Of a DNA stretch of 37,584 nucleotides, positions 16,129 through 24,131 are shown piece after piece. The stretch covers positions 1 to 37,584 of the forward strand of contig CAKRYD010000024.1 in NCBI GenBank assembly GCA_934426255.1, in the 5' to 3' direction. Within the stretch, counting starts at the first letter, position 1. The number at the start of each line of letters is the position of its first letter. A program made the position numbers and the translations under genes. The DNA is from an uncultured Bacteroidaceae bacterium. Its GTDB lineage: Bacteria; Bacteroidota; Bacteroidia; Bacteroidales; Bacteroidaceae. Below the pieces are notes generated by a model. The model ran no database searches. It was not told the origin of the DNA and was given only the letters and a program-made list of their open reading frames with translations.

Positions 16129-17954
16129 CCCATCCACAGCGCATAGAGCTTCTGGCACCGGCACGCAATGCAAATTGCGGCATTGATGCCATCAATTGCG
16201 GTGCAGATGCCGTATATATCGGTGCGTCCCATTTCAGTGCACGCGCCGAAGCGGCCAATCAGCTCGACGACATTGCCCGTCTCACCGATTATGCCCACCA
16301 ATTCGGCGCAAAAGTCTATGTTGCCCTCAACACCATTCTATACGACAACGAATTAGGATGTGCACGCCAACTGGCTCTCGATTTGAGCAGCATAGGTGTC
16401 GATGCGCTCATCACGCAAGACATGGCACTCATGCGTATGGACTTGCCTTTGCCGCTCCACGCAAGCACCCAGACCGACAACCGCACGCCCGAAAAGGTGC
16501 GTTTTCTTGCCGATGCCGGTTTCAGGCGCGTCATACTGGCTCGCGAATTGTCGGTCGACGACATACGTTCCATTCATAAAGCCTGTCCCGAAACAGAGCT
16601 TGAGGCTTTTGTCCACGGTTCCCTGTGCGTGAGCTACAGCGGCCGCTGCTATGCTTCGCAATACTGCTTCGGGCGCAGTGCCAACCGCGGAGAGTGTGCC
16701 CAATTCTGCCGTTTAGCTTTTGATTTAGAGGACAACGACGGTCGTGTTGTCCTTGCCGACAAACATTTATTGTCCATGAAAGACATGAACCGCAGCAGTC
16801 ATCTGGCCGAAATGCTGCAAGCCGGCATTCGCTCGTTCAAAATCGAAGGACGCCTCAAAGACGCTTCTTACGTAAAGAACATCACGGCCTATTATCGCCG
16901 GAAGCTTGACGATATTATCAATGCCCATCCCAATTACATAAGGTCTTCATTCGGCATCGCCCATAACGGTTTCGACCCTCAGCCGCAAAAGAGTTTCAAC
17001 CGCGGCTTCACCGAATATTTTCTTCATGGACGTAATGAAAACGTTGCTTCCATCCATACGCCCAAATCAATAGGCGAACCTGTAGGAAAGGTCAAAGAGA
17101 TAAAAGGCCGCTGCATACGTGTTGCCGGTACGGCCGCCTTTCACAACGGCGACGGTCTTTGCTATTTCGACCGGCAGGGAAAACTTCACGGATTCCGTGT
17201 AAACAGTGCCGACAACAACCTGCTGTTTCTAACCGCCCCTCAGCCTGAGCTGTCACTTCGCACGCCACTTTTCCGCAACCACGATGCCGCCTTCGAGCAA
17301 CAGCTGTCCCGCTCAACACAGCCTCGCACATTGGCCGCCGACATCATTTTCGACGAAAATCCCACCGGATTCCGCCTCACCGTCAGCGACGAGTGCGGAC
17401 GCAGCTCCCATGCCGACATCGACATGGCCAAAACGGAAGCACGCAGCCCCCAACGCAGCCGCATTGCTGCCGAAATATCCAAACTTGGCGGCACCGGACT
17501 CGAAGCACGCAGCGTCAGGCTCGAGCTTTCCAACGAATGGTTCATACCGGCCTCCCGACTGTCGGCCATGCGCCGCGAAGCCATCGAACAGCTCCTCGCT
17601 TCGCCCATCCCAACCGAACCCATTGAAGAAATTCCGCCTCACAAGCCGCTTCACAACCTGCCGGCCACCATCGATTGGACAGCCAATGTGGCCAACGACG
17701 AAGCCCGCCGCTTTTACGAATCATGCGGAGCAAAGGTAACCGACATGGCCTTTGAACTGTCGCCAAGGCCCGACGCGCCACTCATGATCTGCCGCCATTG
17801 CATTCGATACACATTGGGCTATTGCAGCAAGTTTGGCGGGAAAAAACTGCCCGAACCGCTCAGGCATCTCTTCCTGCGAATGCACGATGGACGGCGTTTC
17901 CGCCTTGAATTCAACTGCACAGCGTGCGAAATGTCGGTCTATGCCTGTGAATAG
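16125..17954 (+). CDS. U32 peptidase family protein (RlhA-like)
   Basis: A 609-residue U32-family protein. The ATG at 16125 overlaps the metA stop (ATGA) and begins the conserved LLAPARN N-terminus; a longer frame from 16074 lies inside metA and is rejected as a start. The N-terminal barrel has ADAVYIG and LHASTQTDN. The family signature is SYSGRCYASQYCFGRSANRGECAQFCR, whose cysteines probably bind an iron-sulfur cluster as in characterised U32 proteins. The middle region (GRNENVASIHTPKSIGEPVGKV) and the extra C-terminal domain resemble E. coli RlhA, a prephenate-dependent 23S rRNA C2501 hydroxylation factor. The C-terminus holds further Cys pairs (CRHC, CTAC). Similar proteins are often annotated as collagenases, an older label with weaker support. 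RNA hydroxylation is inferred from the family. Confidence 0.88.
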   Translation: MTHPQRIELLAPARNANCGIDAINCGADAVYIGASHFSARAEAANQLDDIARLTDYAHQFGAKVYVALNTILYDNELGCARQLALDLSSIGVDALITQDMALMRMDLPLPLHASTQTDNRTPEKVRFLADAGFRRVILARELSVDDIRSIHKACPETELEAFVHGSLCVSYSGRCYASQYCFGRSANRGECAQFCRLAFDLEDNDGRVVLADKHLLSMKDMNRSSHLAEMLQAGIRSFKIEGRLKDASYVKNITAYYRRKLDDIINAHPNYIRSSFGIAHNGFDPQPQKSFNRGFTEYFLHGRNENVASIHTPKSIGEPVGKVKEIKGRCIRVAGTAAFHNGDGLCYFDRQGKLHGFRVNSADNNLLFLTAPQPELSLRTPLFRNHDAAFEQQLSRSTQPRTLAADIIFDENPTGFRLTVSDECGRSSHADIDMAKTEARSPQRSRIAAEISKLGGTGLEARSVRLELSNEWFIPASRLSAMRREAIEQLLASPIPTEPIEEIPPHKPLHNLPATIDWTANVANDEARRFYESCGAKVTDMAFELSPRPDAPLMICRHCIRYTLGYCSKFGGKKLPEPLRHLFLRMHDGRRFRLEFNCTACEMSVYACE

Positions 17955-18948
17955 ACTCTTCGTGCTGCTGATTTCGGCCTTTTGCCTCCTGTCGTGTCAC
18001 TACCGCCACACGGAGCCCAGCGAGCATTGGGATCTCACCCGGCAGCAGCGCGACTCGATGGCCTTTGCCATCAAACACCACTATTCGCTCAACTATAATT
18101 TTATTGTAGTGAGCGATTCGATCCGCCTCCTTTCCGAACTTCCCATACCTGCCACCGACCCATATGAGCCTGCCGTTGCATTGGCTTCGCCCGACACTTT
18201 TTCCGTAATGCGCAACGAAAACATCGTTGTAGCCGACATTGTGCCCGTCAAAAGTGATTCAACTGAAGAATATTGGATAAAAGTGGCACACGACCAGGAA
18301 ACCATGGGATGGATAGCCGAAAAAGAGCTGCTCCGGTCGGCCATCCCCTGCGATCCCATCTCGCGCTTCATCCATGCATTCAGCAACCGCCACCTTCTGG
18401 CCTTCTTCATCATCCTCGGTTTTGCCGCCGGCATCCACATCTACCGCCTGCAGCACCGGCAACGCATCTACATGGTCCATTTCAACGACATCCAATCGAT
18501 ATATCCAACATGCTTCTGCCTTTCCACGGCAACGGCAGCCATGCTCTATGGAAGCCTTCAGACGTTCGTCCCCGAAACCTGGGTGGAATTCTACTATCAC
18601 CCTACGCTCAACCCGTTCGGGCAGCCTTTCATCCTCTCCGCGTTCCTCACATGCGTATGGCTCATGCTCGTCACGGGATTAGCAGCCGTCGACGACGTAC
18701 GCAAGCAGCTCAAGCTCGAAGAAGCCATCAGCTACTTGTTCAGCATGGCCTGTATAAGCTTCATTCTCTACCTTTTCTTCACTTTGACCACTCACATTTA
18801 CATAGGCTATCCATTTTTCGTAGCCTATGCCGTCTTTGCCGTTGCCTTGTGCATGCGCCACAACACCGCCCCATATCTTTGCGGCAAATGCGGACAACCG
18901 CTCAAGCACCTGGGACGCTGCCCCCATTGCGGCGCAATGAACAAATAA
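17941..18948 (+). CDS. Predicted membrane lipoprotein with periplasmic SH3-like region and C-terminal zinc ribbon
   Basis: A 335-residue protein of unknown function. I place the start at ATG 17941, 14 nt inside the U32 gene, because it gives a lipoprotein signal peptide with lipobox LLSC (Cys19); longer frames run through the U32 gene. Residues 20-140 are predicted outside the cytoplasm, and 90-133 (VVADIVPVK, YWIKVAHDQETMGWIAEKEL) look like a bacterial SH3 fold. About five hydrophobic helices follow (150-170, 190-208, 228-250, 264-285, 287-306). The tail has CGKCGQPLKHLGRCPHCG (Cys314, 317, 327, 330), a zinc ribbon. An odd number of helices places the ribbon in the cytoplasm, giving a protein that could link envelope and cytoplasm. 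It is the last gene of the 11193-18948 run. No substrate or partner can be named. Confidence 0.82.
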   Translation: MPVNRLFVLLISAFCLLSCHYRHTEPSEHWDLTRQQRDSMAFAIKHHYSLNYNFIVVSDSIRLLSELPIPATDPYEPAVALASPDTFSVMRNENIVVADIVPVKSDSTEEYWIKVAHDQETMGWIAEKELLRSAIPCDPISRFIHAFSNRHLLAFFIILGFAAGIHIYRLQHRQRIYMVHFNDIQSIYPTCFCLSTATAAMLYGSLQTFVPETWVEFYYHPTLNPFGQPFILSAFLTCVWLMLVTGLAAVDDVRKQLKLEEAISYLFSMACISFILYLFFTLTTHIYIGYPFFVAYAVFAVALCMRHNTAPYLCGKCGQPLKHLGRCPHCGAMNK

Positions 18949-19106
18949 CACGACCCTTTTTCCTCTCCCACCCTACTGTATCGGCCACCTTACACGCCTT
19001 CATAAAAAGGCTGCGCCGGAAAACAAATTCGCAGCACATAAAACCAAAATCACTGCGTCGGCCTCGCTCCGGCAAGCCCAACGGAGAAAATCCCTAAAAC
19101 AGGGGA
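18949..19106. other. Intergenic stretch without recognised features
   Basis: Between the zinc-ribbon gene and the TonB-receptor promoter I see no strong hairpin followed by T residues, no tRNA and no cobalamin, TPP or FMN riboswitch motif. A terminator for the upstream operon is not obvious. Confidence 0.5.
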
Positions 19107-19137
19107 TTGCAGGAACATCGGCAAAGTTCTAATTTTG
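19107..19137 (+). promoter_or_regulatory. Promoter of the TonB-dependent receptor gene
   Basis: TTG at 19107-19109 (context ATTGC), a 20-nt spacer and TAATTTTG at 19130-19137 match the Bacteroidetes -33/-7 pattern. Transcription would start near 19144, which rules out the longest ORF start at 19135 and supports ATG 19165 or 19171. Confidence 0.65.
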
Positions 19138-19164
19138 CACCTCGAACAAAAAGACGTAACACCA

Positions 19165-21612
19165 ATGTACATGCAATCAAACATGCTTTTCATCGCCGCC
19201 ATTGCCCTTTCGACAGGCATTCATGCGGAAACTCTCAAAAAACCTCTGCCTGCCGATTCGTCAAAAACGGTCGAAATAGAAGACGTTGTGGTGGTGGCAT
19301 CGCCTAAAGAGAACACACAGCTCAGGCAAACCGAATCGTCTGTGACGCTTTTCTCAGCTCAAACACTCAAAAGCGAAGGCGTAAAAACGCTCAGCGAACT
19401 TTCGGGCAATGCCCCCAACCTGTATATGCCCGCCTACGGTTCGGCCCAGACTTCGGCCATATACATCCGCGGCATTGGCTCACGCATCAACACCCCGGCC
19501 GTGGCCTTATATGTCGACGATGTTCCGGTGGCCGACAAAAGCGCATACAACATGTATCCCACGGGCATCAACCGCATCGATATACTGCGCGGACCGCAAG
19601 GCACCCTGTATGGACGCAACGCCATGGGCGGCATCGTGAGAATCTATACCGACAACCCACTCACTAAACAAGGACTATCCCTGCAGACAGGAACATCGTC
19701 GCGCGACGCGGCAACTTACTTATCGGCCATCCTCAATGAAAAGCTGAACCAGCAAACCGCCATTTCGCTCGGAGGCTACTATCGCAACAGCCGCGGCATC
19801 TATCGCAACGATACATTGGGAAAAAAGACAGGTGGAGGCAACGAAGCCGGAGGAAAACTGCGAATTGTATACCGTCCGGGGAAAACATGGAACTTCGACC
19901 TGAACGCCGCCTACCAATATACCGACCAAAACGCCTATCCCTACTTCTACGGCGGAACAACGGGCACGACTGAAACCATGCCGGGCATTGTCAACACCAT
20001 CACAGCCAACCGCGAAAGCAGTTATCGCCGAAATATGCTCACCACCGCCTTCAAGGCCGAGCACAAGGCACGCTCTTTCACGGCCTATTCCATCACAAGC
20101 TATCAGCACATGGACGACAGAATGATGATGGATCAGGATTTCACCTACATGGACTATTACACTTTGGAGCAACGCCAGGCCTCGAATGCATTGACCGAAG
20201 AACTGATTGCCAAAAGCCTGTCGGGGAAAAGACTGCAATGGACAGGCGGCCTGTTCGGAATGTGGCAAAATCTATATACCCAGGCACCCGTAACATTCTA
20301 TAAGGACGGCATTGATATGGTTAACGGCATCCTTGCCAACGCATTGCCGGCCATTACCTATACCAATCCCATGACACAACGGCCCATGACCATGGCTCAA
20401 AGTTTGGCATTGACCGACAGCAAAATGGCATTGTACAGTCGCATGCACACACCCGTTCTGAACGGAGCTGTCTTTATGCAAGGAACAATGCGCGACTTCC
20501 CTGTCCGGAATATTGACTTTACACTGGGAACACGCCTTGACTATGAGCATCAGGAAATGAGCTATACCGGAAATGCAACCGACATAAACTTCCGGTATTC
20601 CATGGATATGATAAGGCCTGCACAACTTGTATCATCGCCCGTGCTCAACGGAAAATTGAATGACAATTATTTTAGAGTACTGCCCAAATTGGCACTGAAA
20701 TACAACCTGAAAAACGACCATGGCAACATATATGCCACCATGTCGAAAGGCCATCGTTCGGGCGGATACAATGTGCAGATGATGGCCGATGTGATGCGCA
20801 ACGCCATGCAGACCGACATGACAGACGTGACAAGGCAATATTGCAACGACCTGCTGCAACAGCAAGCCGACAACGCACGCACAGAACAACTGAGACAAAT
20901 GTTTTTGGGCATTAAAACGGCCATGAACAACGGTATTCCGCAGGCAGCCCTGCCCGATGTGGGGGCTACAGTCAGCTATAAACCGGAATATTGCTGGAAC
21001 TATGAAGCAGGAACACACCTGAACTTCTTGAATCGCACGCTGACGGCAGACCTTTCGTTTTTCTTCATAGACACACACGACCAACAGATTGCCCGGTTTA
21101 CCGATAGCGGAATGGGACGCGCCATGGTCAATGCCGGTCAGAGCCACAGCTGCGGACTCGAACTGTCGCTGCGCGGCAATTTTCTGGACGACAAGCTGTC
21201 TGTTGCACTCAACTACGGTTATACTCATGCCGTTTTCCATAAATATGATGCCGGAAACGGAAACGATTATACAGGCAACAAAGTACCTTTTATTCCGGAG
21301 CACAACACCGGAGCCTTCATAGATTACCGGCTGCCACTCAAACATGGACTCTTCGAAGCCGTCACATTCGGCATCAATGCCAAAGGATTCGGACGCATCT
21401 ACTGGACTGAAGCCAACAATGCCTACCAGAATTTTTACGCCACAAGTGGGGCGCACATACAGCTCGAAACAGGCCGATGGCAACTCGACCTATGGGGCAA
21501 GAACCTGACACAGACCAAATACCACACATTCTACTTTGAATCAATGGAAAAGAGCTTTTACCAAAAAGGAAATCCTCTACAAATAGGTTTCGACCTGAGC
21601 TTCAAGCTCTGA
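19165..21612 (+). CDS. TonB-dependent outer-membrane receptor
   Basis: An 815-residue receptor with a signal peptide ending in GIHA. A TonB-box-like segment (EIEDVVVVAS, about 37-46) and the plug domain follow: SSVTLFSAQTLKSEGVKTLS, IYIRGIGSR and the closing RIDILRGPQGTLYGRNAMGG. The rest is a 22-strand-type barrel ending in LQIGFDLSFKL. Two putative extracellular loops are long and helical rather than beta: about 381-422 and, especially, 537-610, the latter Met/Gln-rich. It lacks the N-terminal carboxypeptidase-regulatory-like domain of SusC proteins and has no susD neighbour, so it more likely imports a siderophore, heme, vitamin or small ligand than glycans. The start is 19165 (or ATG 19171), because the promoter lies at 19107-19137. 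It is a single-gene unit ended by a bidirectional terminator. Confidence 0.94.
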   Translation: MYMQSNMLFIAAIALSTGIHAETLKKPLPADSSKTVEIEDVVVVASPKENTQLRQTESSVTLFSAQTLKSEGVKTLSELSGNAPNLYMPAYGSAQTSAIYIRGIGSRINTPAVALYVDDVPVADKSAYNMYPTGINRIDILRGPQGTLYGRNAMGGIVRIYTDNPLTKQGLSLQTGTSSRDAATYLSAILNEKLNQQTAISLGGYYRNSRGIYRNDTLGKKTGGGNEAGGKLRIVYRPGKTWNFDLNAAYQYTDQNAYPYFYGGTTGTTETMPGIVNTITANRESSYRRNMLTTAFKAEHKARSFTAYSITSYQHMDDRMMMDQDFTYMDYYTLEQRQASNALTEELIAKSLSGKRLQWTGGLFGMWQNLYTQAPVTFYKDGIDMVNGILANALPAITYTNPMTQRPMTMAQSLALTDSKMALYSRMHTPVLNGAVFMQGTMRDFPVRNIDFTLGTRLDYEHQEMSYTGNATDINFRYSMDMIRPAQLVSSPVLNGKLNDNYFRVLPKLALKYNLKNDHGNIYATMSKGHRSGGYNVQMMADVMRNAMQTDMTDVTRQYCNDLLQQQADNARTEQLRQMFLGIKTAMNNGIPQAALPDVGATVSYKPEYCWNYEAGTHLNFLNRTLTADLSFFFIDTHDQQIARFTDSGMGRAMVNAGQSHSCGLELSLRGNFLDDKLSVALNYGYTHAVFHKYDAGNGNDYTGNKVPFIPEHNTGAFIDYRLPLKHGLFEAVTFGINAKGFGRIYWTEANNAYQNFYATSGAHIQLETGRWQLDLWGKNLTQTKYHTFYFESMEKSFYQKGNPLQIGFDLSFKL

Positions 21613-21647
21613 AAATATACAGAAAACAGAACAGACAGCACACAACA

Positions 21648-21690
21648 AAAACGGCTTTCGCTCCAAACATGGACGAAAGCCGTTTTCTAA
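21648..21690. terminator. Bidirectional terminator between TonB receptor and winged-helix genes
   Basis: AAAACGGCTTTCG (21648-21660) pairs perfectly with CGAAAGCCGTTTT (21674-21686), with TCC/GGA pairing further inside. T runs follow the stem on both strands, so it can end transcription of both convergent genes. Confidence 0.88.
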
Positions 21691-21707
21691 ATGACGTGTA
21701 CGTATTA

Positions 21708-21911
21708 TTATTTCAACTCAAACTTCATGTTTTCGTCAGAACCTGTACAATTCAATTTCCCTTCACGCAACAACCAACCGATGGCAAGGTAGAAATCCTT
21801 GCTCTTGCGGGTTTTCATTTCTTTCATAACCTCTTTTTCGGTCATGGCACCTTTCTCATTGAGAATTTCCCAGACTTTACCAGCCAAAAGACCAGCTTTC
21901 TTTTCCATCAT
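21708..21911 (-). CDS. Small winged-helix DNA-binding protein (DUF2582-like)
   Basis: A 67-residue protein beginning MMEKKAG; the second Met is an equally good start. The pattern AGKVWEILNEKGAMTEKEVMKEM, then DFYLAIGWLLREGKL, then a beta hairpin ending in KFELK is that of a short winged helix-turn-helix found alone in many Bacteroidetes. The whole protein is one DNA-binding domain with no sensor region, so it may act as a nucleoid-type or partner-dependent regulator. Its targets cannot be inferred. It has its own -7 box upstream and is convergent with the TonB receptor. Confidence 0.85.
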   Translation of the reverse strand: MMEKKAGLLAGKVWEILNEKGAMTEKEVMKEMKTRKSKDFYLAIGWLLREGKLNCTGSDENMKFELK

Positions 21912-21973
21912 CGTTTTAATTTTTAGTTAAACAGAATGTAGGATACGAAGCCAACAGGCTCGCATTTCAACTG

Positions 21974-21981
21974 CAAAGTTA
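21974..21981 (-). promoter_or_regulatory. Probable promoter of the winged-helix gene (-7 box TAACTTTG)
   Basis: TAACTTTGC on the minus strand, 62 nt upstream of the start codon, leaving an A/T-rich leader of about 55 nt. No clear -33 TTTG is seen. Confidence 0.5.
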
Positions 21982-22073
21982 CAATTAAAATCAGATATGT
22001 AATAAAGAAAAACCGAAAAAGTCTTATTATAAATCGTTTGCTAACAGCGCATAACAAATTGACGGCATTAAAA

Positions 22074-22538
22074 TCAGCCTTCCAATTTACGTTTCTCCAG
22101 AAAATCGGCAAATATGCGCGCGGCCGAACGCACCAGCTCGGGGCAAGGCCGTTTGGCATAATAGTCAGCCGTACGCTCCGACGGCGTCGCGCCCTCTTGC
22201 TTATGCCCCAAACCGAGCAACTCGCCGCATATGATAGAACCGTTTTCGCGCCTGAAACGATCGGCCAGCTCACGCACCACGGAATAATTGAACCCTTTGG
22301 CTTCGCGGTCGTCAGGATTGGAAGTGCCAGTTTCAAGCCCTGCCAACAAAAACATGGCCGACACCGTGCCGCACGTAAGCCGCATCCGCCCCATGCCGGC
22401 TCCAAAAGAAGCAGAAAGAAGCAGAGCCTGCTTTTCCGTAATTCCATACAAATCGGCAAAAGCCGCCGTTACAGCCTGGGAGCAATTAAAACCTTTCATA
22501 AAAAGCTCATGGGCTTTTTCAACTCTATCCTCGTACAT
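22074..22538 (-). CDS. C_GCAxxG_C_C family protein
   Basis: A 154-residue cytoplasmic protein of the family named for its cysteine pattern. Cys19 (NCSQAV), Cys56 (LTCGTVSA), Cys104 (ICGELLG) and Cys132 (RPCPELV) are all present, and FGAGMGRM matches the glycine-rich segment. Here the family GCAxxG element around the second cysteine reads CGTVSA, still a member but a variant. These proteins are thought to be redox-active or to bind a metal, often near oxidoreductases or transporters, but the function is unproven. The gene is divergent from the lipoprotein at 22615, with overlapping promoters. Confidence 0.88.
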   Translation of the reverse strand: MYEDRVEKAHELFMKGFNCSQAVTAAFADLYGITEKQALLLSASFGAGMGRMRLTCGTVSAMFLLAGLETGTSNPDDREAKGFNYSVVRELADRFRRENGSIICGELLGLGHKQEGATPSERTADYYAKRPCPELVRSAARIFADFLEKRKLEG

Positions 22539-22554
22539 TTTTTCTGAAACGCTC

Positions 22555-22585
22555 TTTGATATACTACATTAAAAAAGTAACTTCG
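22555..22585 (+). promoter_or_regulatory. Promoter of the 22615 lipoprotein gene
   Basis: TTTG at 22555-22558, a 19-nt spacer and TAACTTCG at 22578-22585, one mismatch from the -7 consensus. Transcription would start near 22592, leaving a leader of about 23 nt. Confidence 0.6.
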
Positions 22586-22591
22586 CAGAAG

Positions 22592-22622
22592 CAAAGTTAA
22601 AACAATAAATCGTCATGATAAA
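22592..22622 (-). promoter_or_regulatory. Promoter of the C_GCAxxG_C_C gene
   Basis: On the minus strand TAACTTTGC has its -7 box at 22599-22592, and TTTA (one mismatch from TTTG) lies at 22622-22619 with a 19-nt spacer. It faces and overlaps the plus-strand promoter. Confidence 0.55.
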
Positions 22623-23022
22623 ATTATTCCCGTTGATTTCTGCCGCCATACTGCTTACTTTATATGGATGCAGCAGACAAATGAACTTTGATGAAAGATG
22701 TCAGAAAGAAGCAGAGATGCAAACAAAAAAAGTATGCCCCAAAGTCATAACTCCCGGCATCACACTCGACAGCATAACCTTTGACACAAAACAACGGACC
22801 ATGCAATATCACTATACCATGGAAGGAGGATACGATGATACGGCAACCATAGCAAAAGGCAAAAACGATTTTGTCAAAGCCTTGGGAAACCAGATCAAAA
22901 ACTCCATCGATTTGAAAAAATACAAAGACAACGGCATAGCTTTCAGATATACATATACATCCAAAAGCACTAAAAAAATACTCATTGACGAGTTGTTCAC
23001 ATCAAAAGACTACGCACAATAA
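22615..23022 (+). CDS. Predicted lipoprotein of unknown function
   Basis: A 135-residue protein with a lipoprotein signal peptide and lipobox LYGC (Cys19), predicted to be lipid-anchored. The mature part has DSITFDTKQRTMQYHYTMEG, then a helical, Lys-rich segment, then YTYTSKSTKKILIDELFTS, suggesting a small alpha/beta fold of alternating strands and helices. I do not recognise the family. It has its own promoter and ends at a bidirectional terminator, so it is a single-gene unit. No neighbour indicates its job. Confidence 0.8.
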   Translation: MIKLFPLISAAILLTLYGCSRQMNFDERCQKEAEMQTKKVCPKVITPGITLDSITFDTKQRTMQYHYTMEGGYDDTATIAKGKNDFVKALGNQIKNSIDLKKYKDNGIAFRYTYTSKSTKKILIDELFTSKDYAQ

Positions 23023-23037
23023 AAAAGCATATATACA

Positions 23038-23084
23038 AAATCCGGCCGATACAGCTCTTGCTTCTGTACCGGCCGGATTTATTA
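23038..23084. terminator. Bidirectional terminator between lipoprotein and sugar isomerase-like genes
   Basis: AAATCCGGCC (23038-23047) pairs with GGCCGGATTT (23071-23080), with an inner TACAG / CTGTA stem. T-rich sequence follows on both strands, serving both convergent genes. Confidence 0.88.
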
Positions 23085-23098
23085 TTGAAAGGAACAAA

Positions 23099-24022
23099 TT
23101 ATTTCTTGTCTACCAAGTCCTGAAGATATTTGCGGGTCTTCGTAAGATAGTCCTTGCTCTTTTCACTTAGCTCGTTCTCAATGGTAAGTGCTCCCGTATA
23201 GCCTTGCTCTTTCAACAACTTGATAATGGCGGGAAAATCAACATCGCCCTCGGGAATAGGCTTCTCGGCCCCGAGCTGATCGGGATTGTCACGCGAAGGA
23301 TATGTACCATCCTTTGCATGAATGTCTTTGACCAACGAACCGAACTGACGAATGGCATCGGTAGGATTGGCTTTTCCGTAAAGCAGCAAATTGGCCACAT
23401 CACAATTGATAAAGACGTTGCCTGTACCTATATCCTTCAAAGCACGAATCAATGTGGTCGGAGTTTCCTGACCAGTCTCGAAATAAATCATGATACCGCG
23501 CTCTTTCGCATAACCGGCCAACTGCCGCATGACGAAAATGAAATTTTTATATTGTTCGGAAGAGGGATCTTCCGGAATAAAGCCGAAATGAGAATGCATG
23601 GCAGGAACACCAGCCTTTTGGCAGAAATCAATCATTTTATGGTAAGTGGCAATCTTTGCCTCGCGGCCTTCAGCCGGCACAAGGCCAATAGTAGATGGGC
23701 CCTGCAAGAAGTTCCATACAGAATGGCCGGGAACACCAACAACGGTTGTAACTTTAATATTGTACTTCTTGGATGCCAATTTAACTTGCTCGGCAAACTC
23801 CGAAGTCATCTTGCCCGCATTATAATTCAACTGGCAAGACGTAAACTGAGCATCGTGGAGTTCCTTAAAGCTCTTGTCGATGTCATCCAAATGATAAACA
23901 ATAGTACCAATAGTAATAGGCGACTCACTTTTGGCCGCAGCCTTATGACTCGCGGCAAATCCCGTTTCCGCACCCAGCAGCAACGACGCTGCCATTGTAC
24001 AAACCAAACGATTCATTTTCAT
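23099..24022 (-). CDS. Exported sugar phosphate isomerase/epimerase-like TIM-barrel protein
   Basis: A 307-residue protein of the xylose isomerase-like TIM-barrel superfamily (AP endonuclease family 2 fold). The signal peptide (about residues 1-24, ending GFAAS) places it in the periplasm. Candidate metal-binding residues lie at strand ends: the Glu of YFETGQ, the Asp of NCDVAN, the His of KDIHAKDG and the Glu of LTIENEL, the usual arrangement. Such proteins interconvert keto-sugars or related polyols; periplasmic versions in Bacteroidetes often accompany sugar-oxidoreductase genes, but none is nearby here. The substrate is unknown. ATG 24022 or the Met two codons later may be the start. No TAnnTTTG box is visible directly upstream. 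Confidence 0.88.
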   Translation of the reverse strand: MKMNRLVCTMAASLLLGAETGFAASHKAAAKSESPITIGTIVYHLDDIDKSFKELHDAQFTSCQLNYNAGKMTSEFAEQVKLASKKYNIKVTTVVGVPGHSVWNFLQGPSTIGLVPAEGREAKIATYHKMIDFCQKAGVPAMHSHFGFIPEDPSSEQYKNFIFVMRQLAGYAKERGIMIYFETGQETPTTLIRALKDIGTGNVFINCDVANLLLYGKANPTDAIRQFGSLVKDIHAKDGTYPSRDNPDQLGAEKPIPEGDVDFPAIIKLLKEQGYTGALTIENELSEKSKDYLTKTRKYLQDLVDKK

Positions 24023-24091
24023 ACTTATATCTATTTTACGTTATAGCTTCTAAACCTCAAGCATAACCATGCTTACTAAGCATCTGTATAC

Positions 24092-24118
24092 AAAAAAACG
24101 ACTGTGATAACCACAATC
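24092..24118 (-). terminator. Terminator of tRNA-Gln
   Basis: On the minus strand GATTGTG (24118-24112) pairs with CACAGTC (24106-24100) through a 5-nt loop and one G-U pair. Two bases later comes a run of seven T (24098-24092). It lies just downstream of the tRNA gene. Confidence 0.7.
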
Positions 24119-24131
24119 GAATCTTTTAAAG

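Noticed and set aside
18949..19164. Possible riboswitch upstream of the TonB receptor
   Set aside because: The gap lacks the cobalamin B12-box or other conserved riboswitch motifs, and the promoter leaves only about 20 nt of leader.
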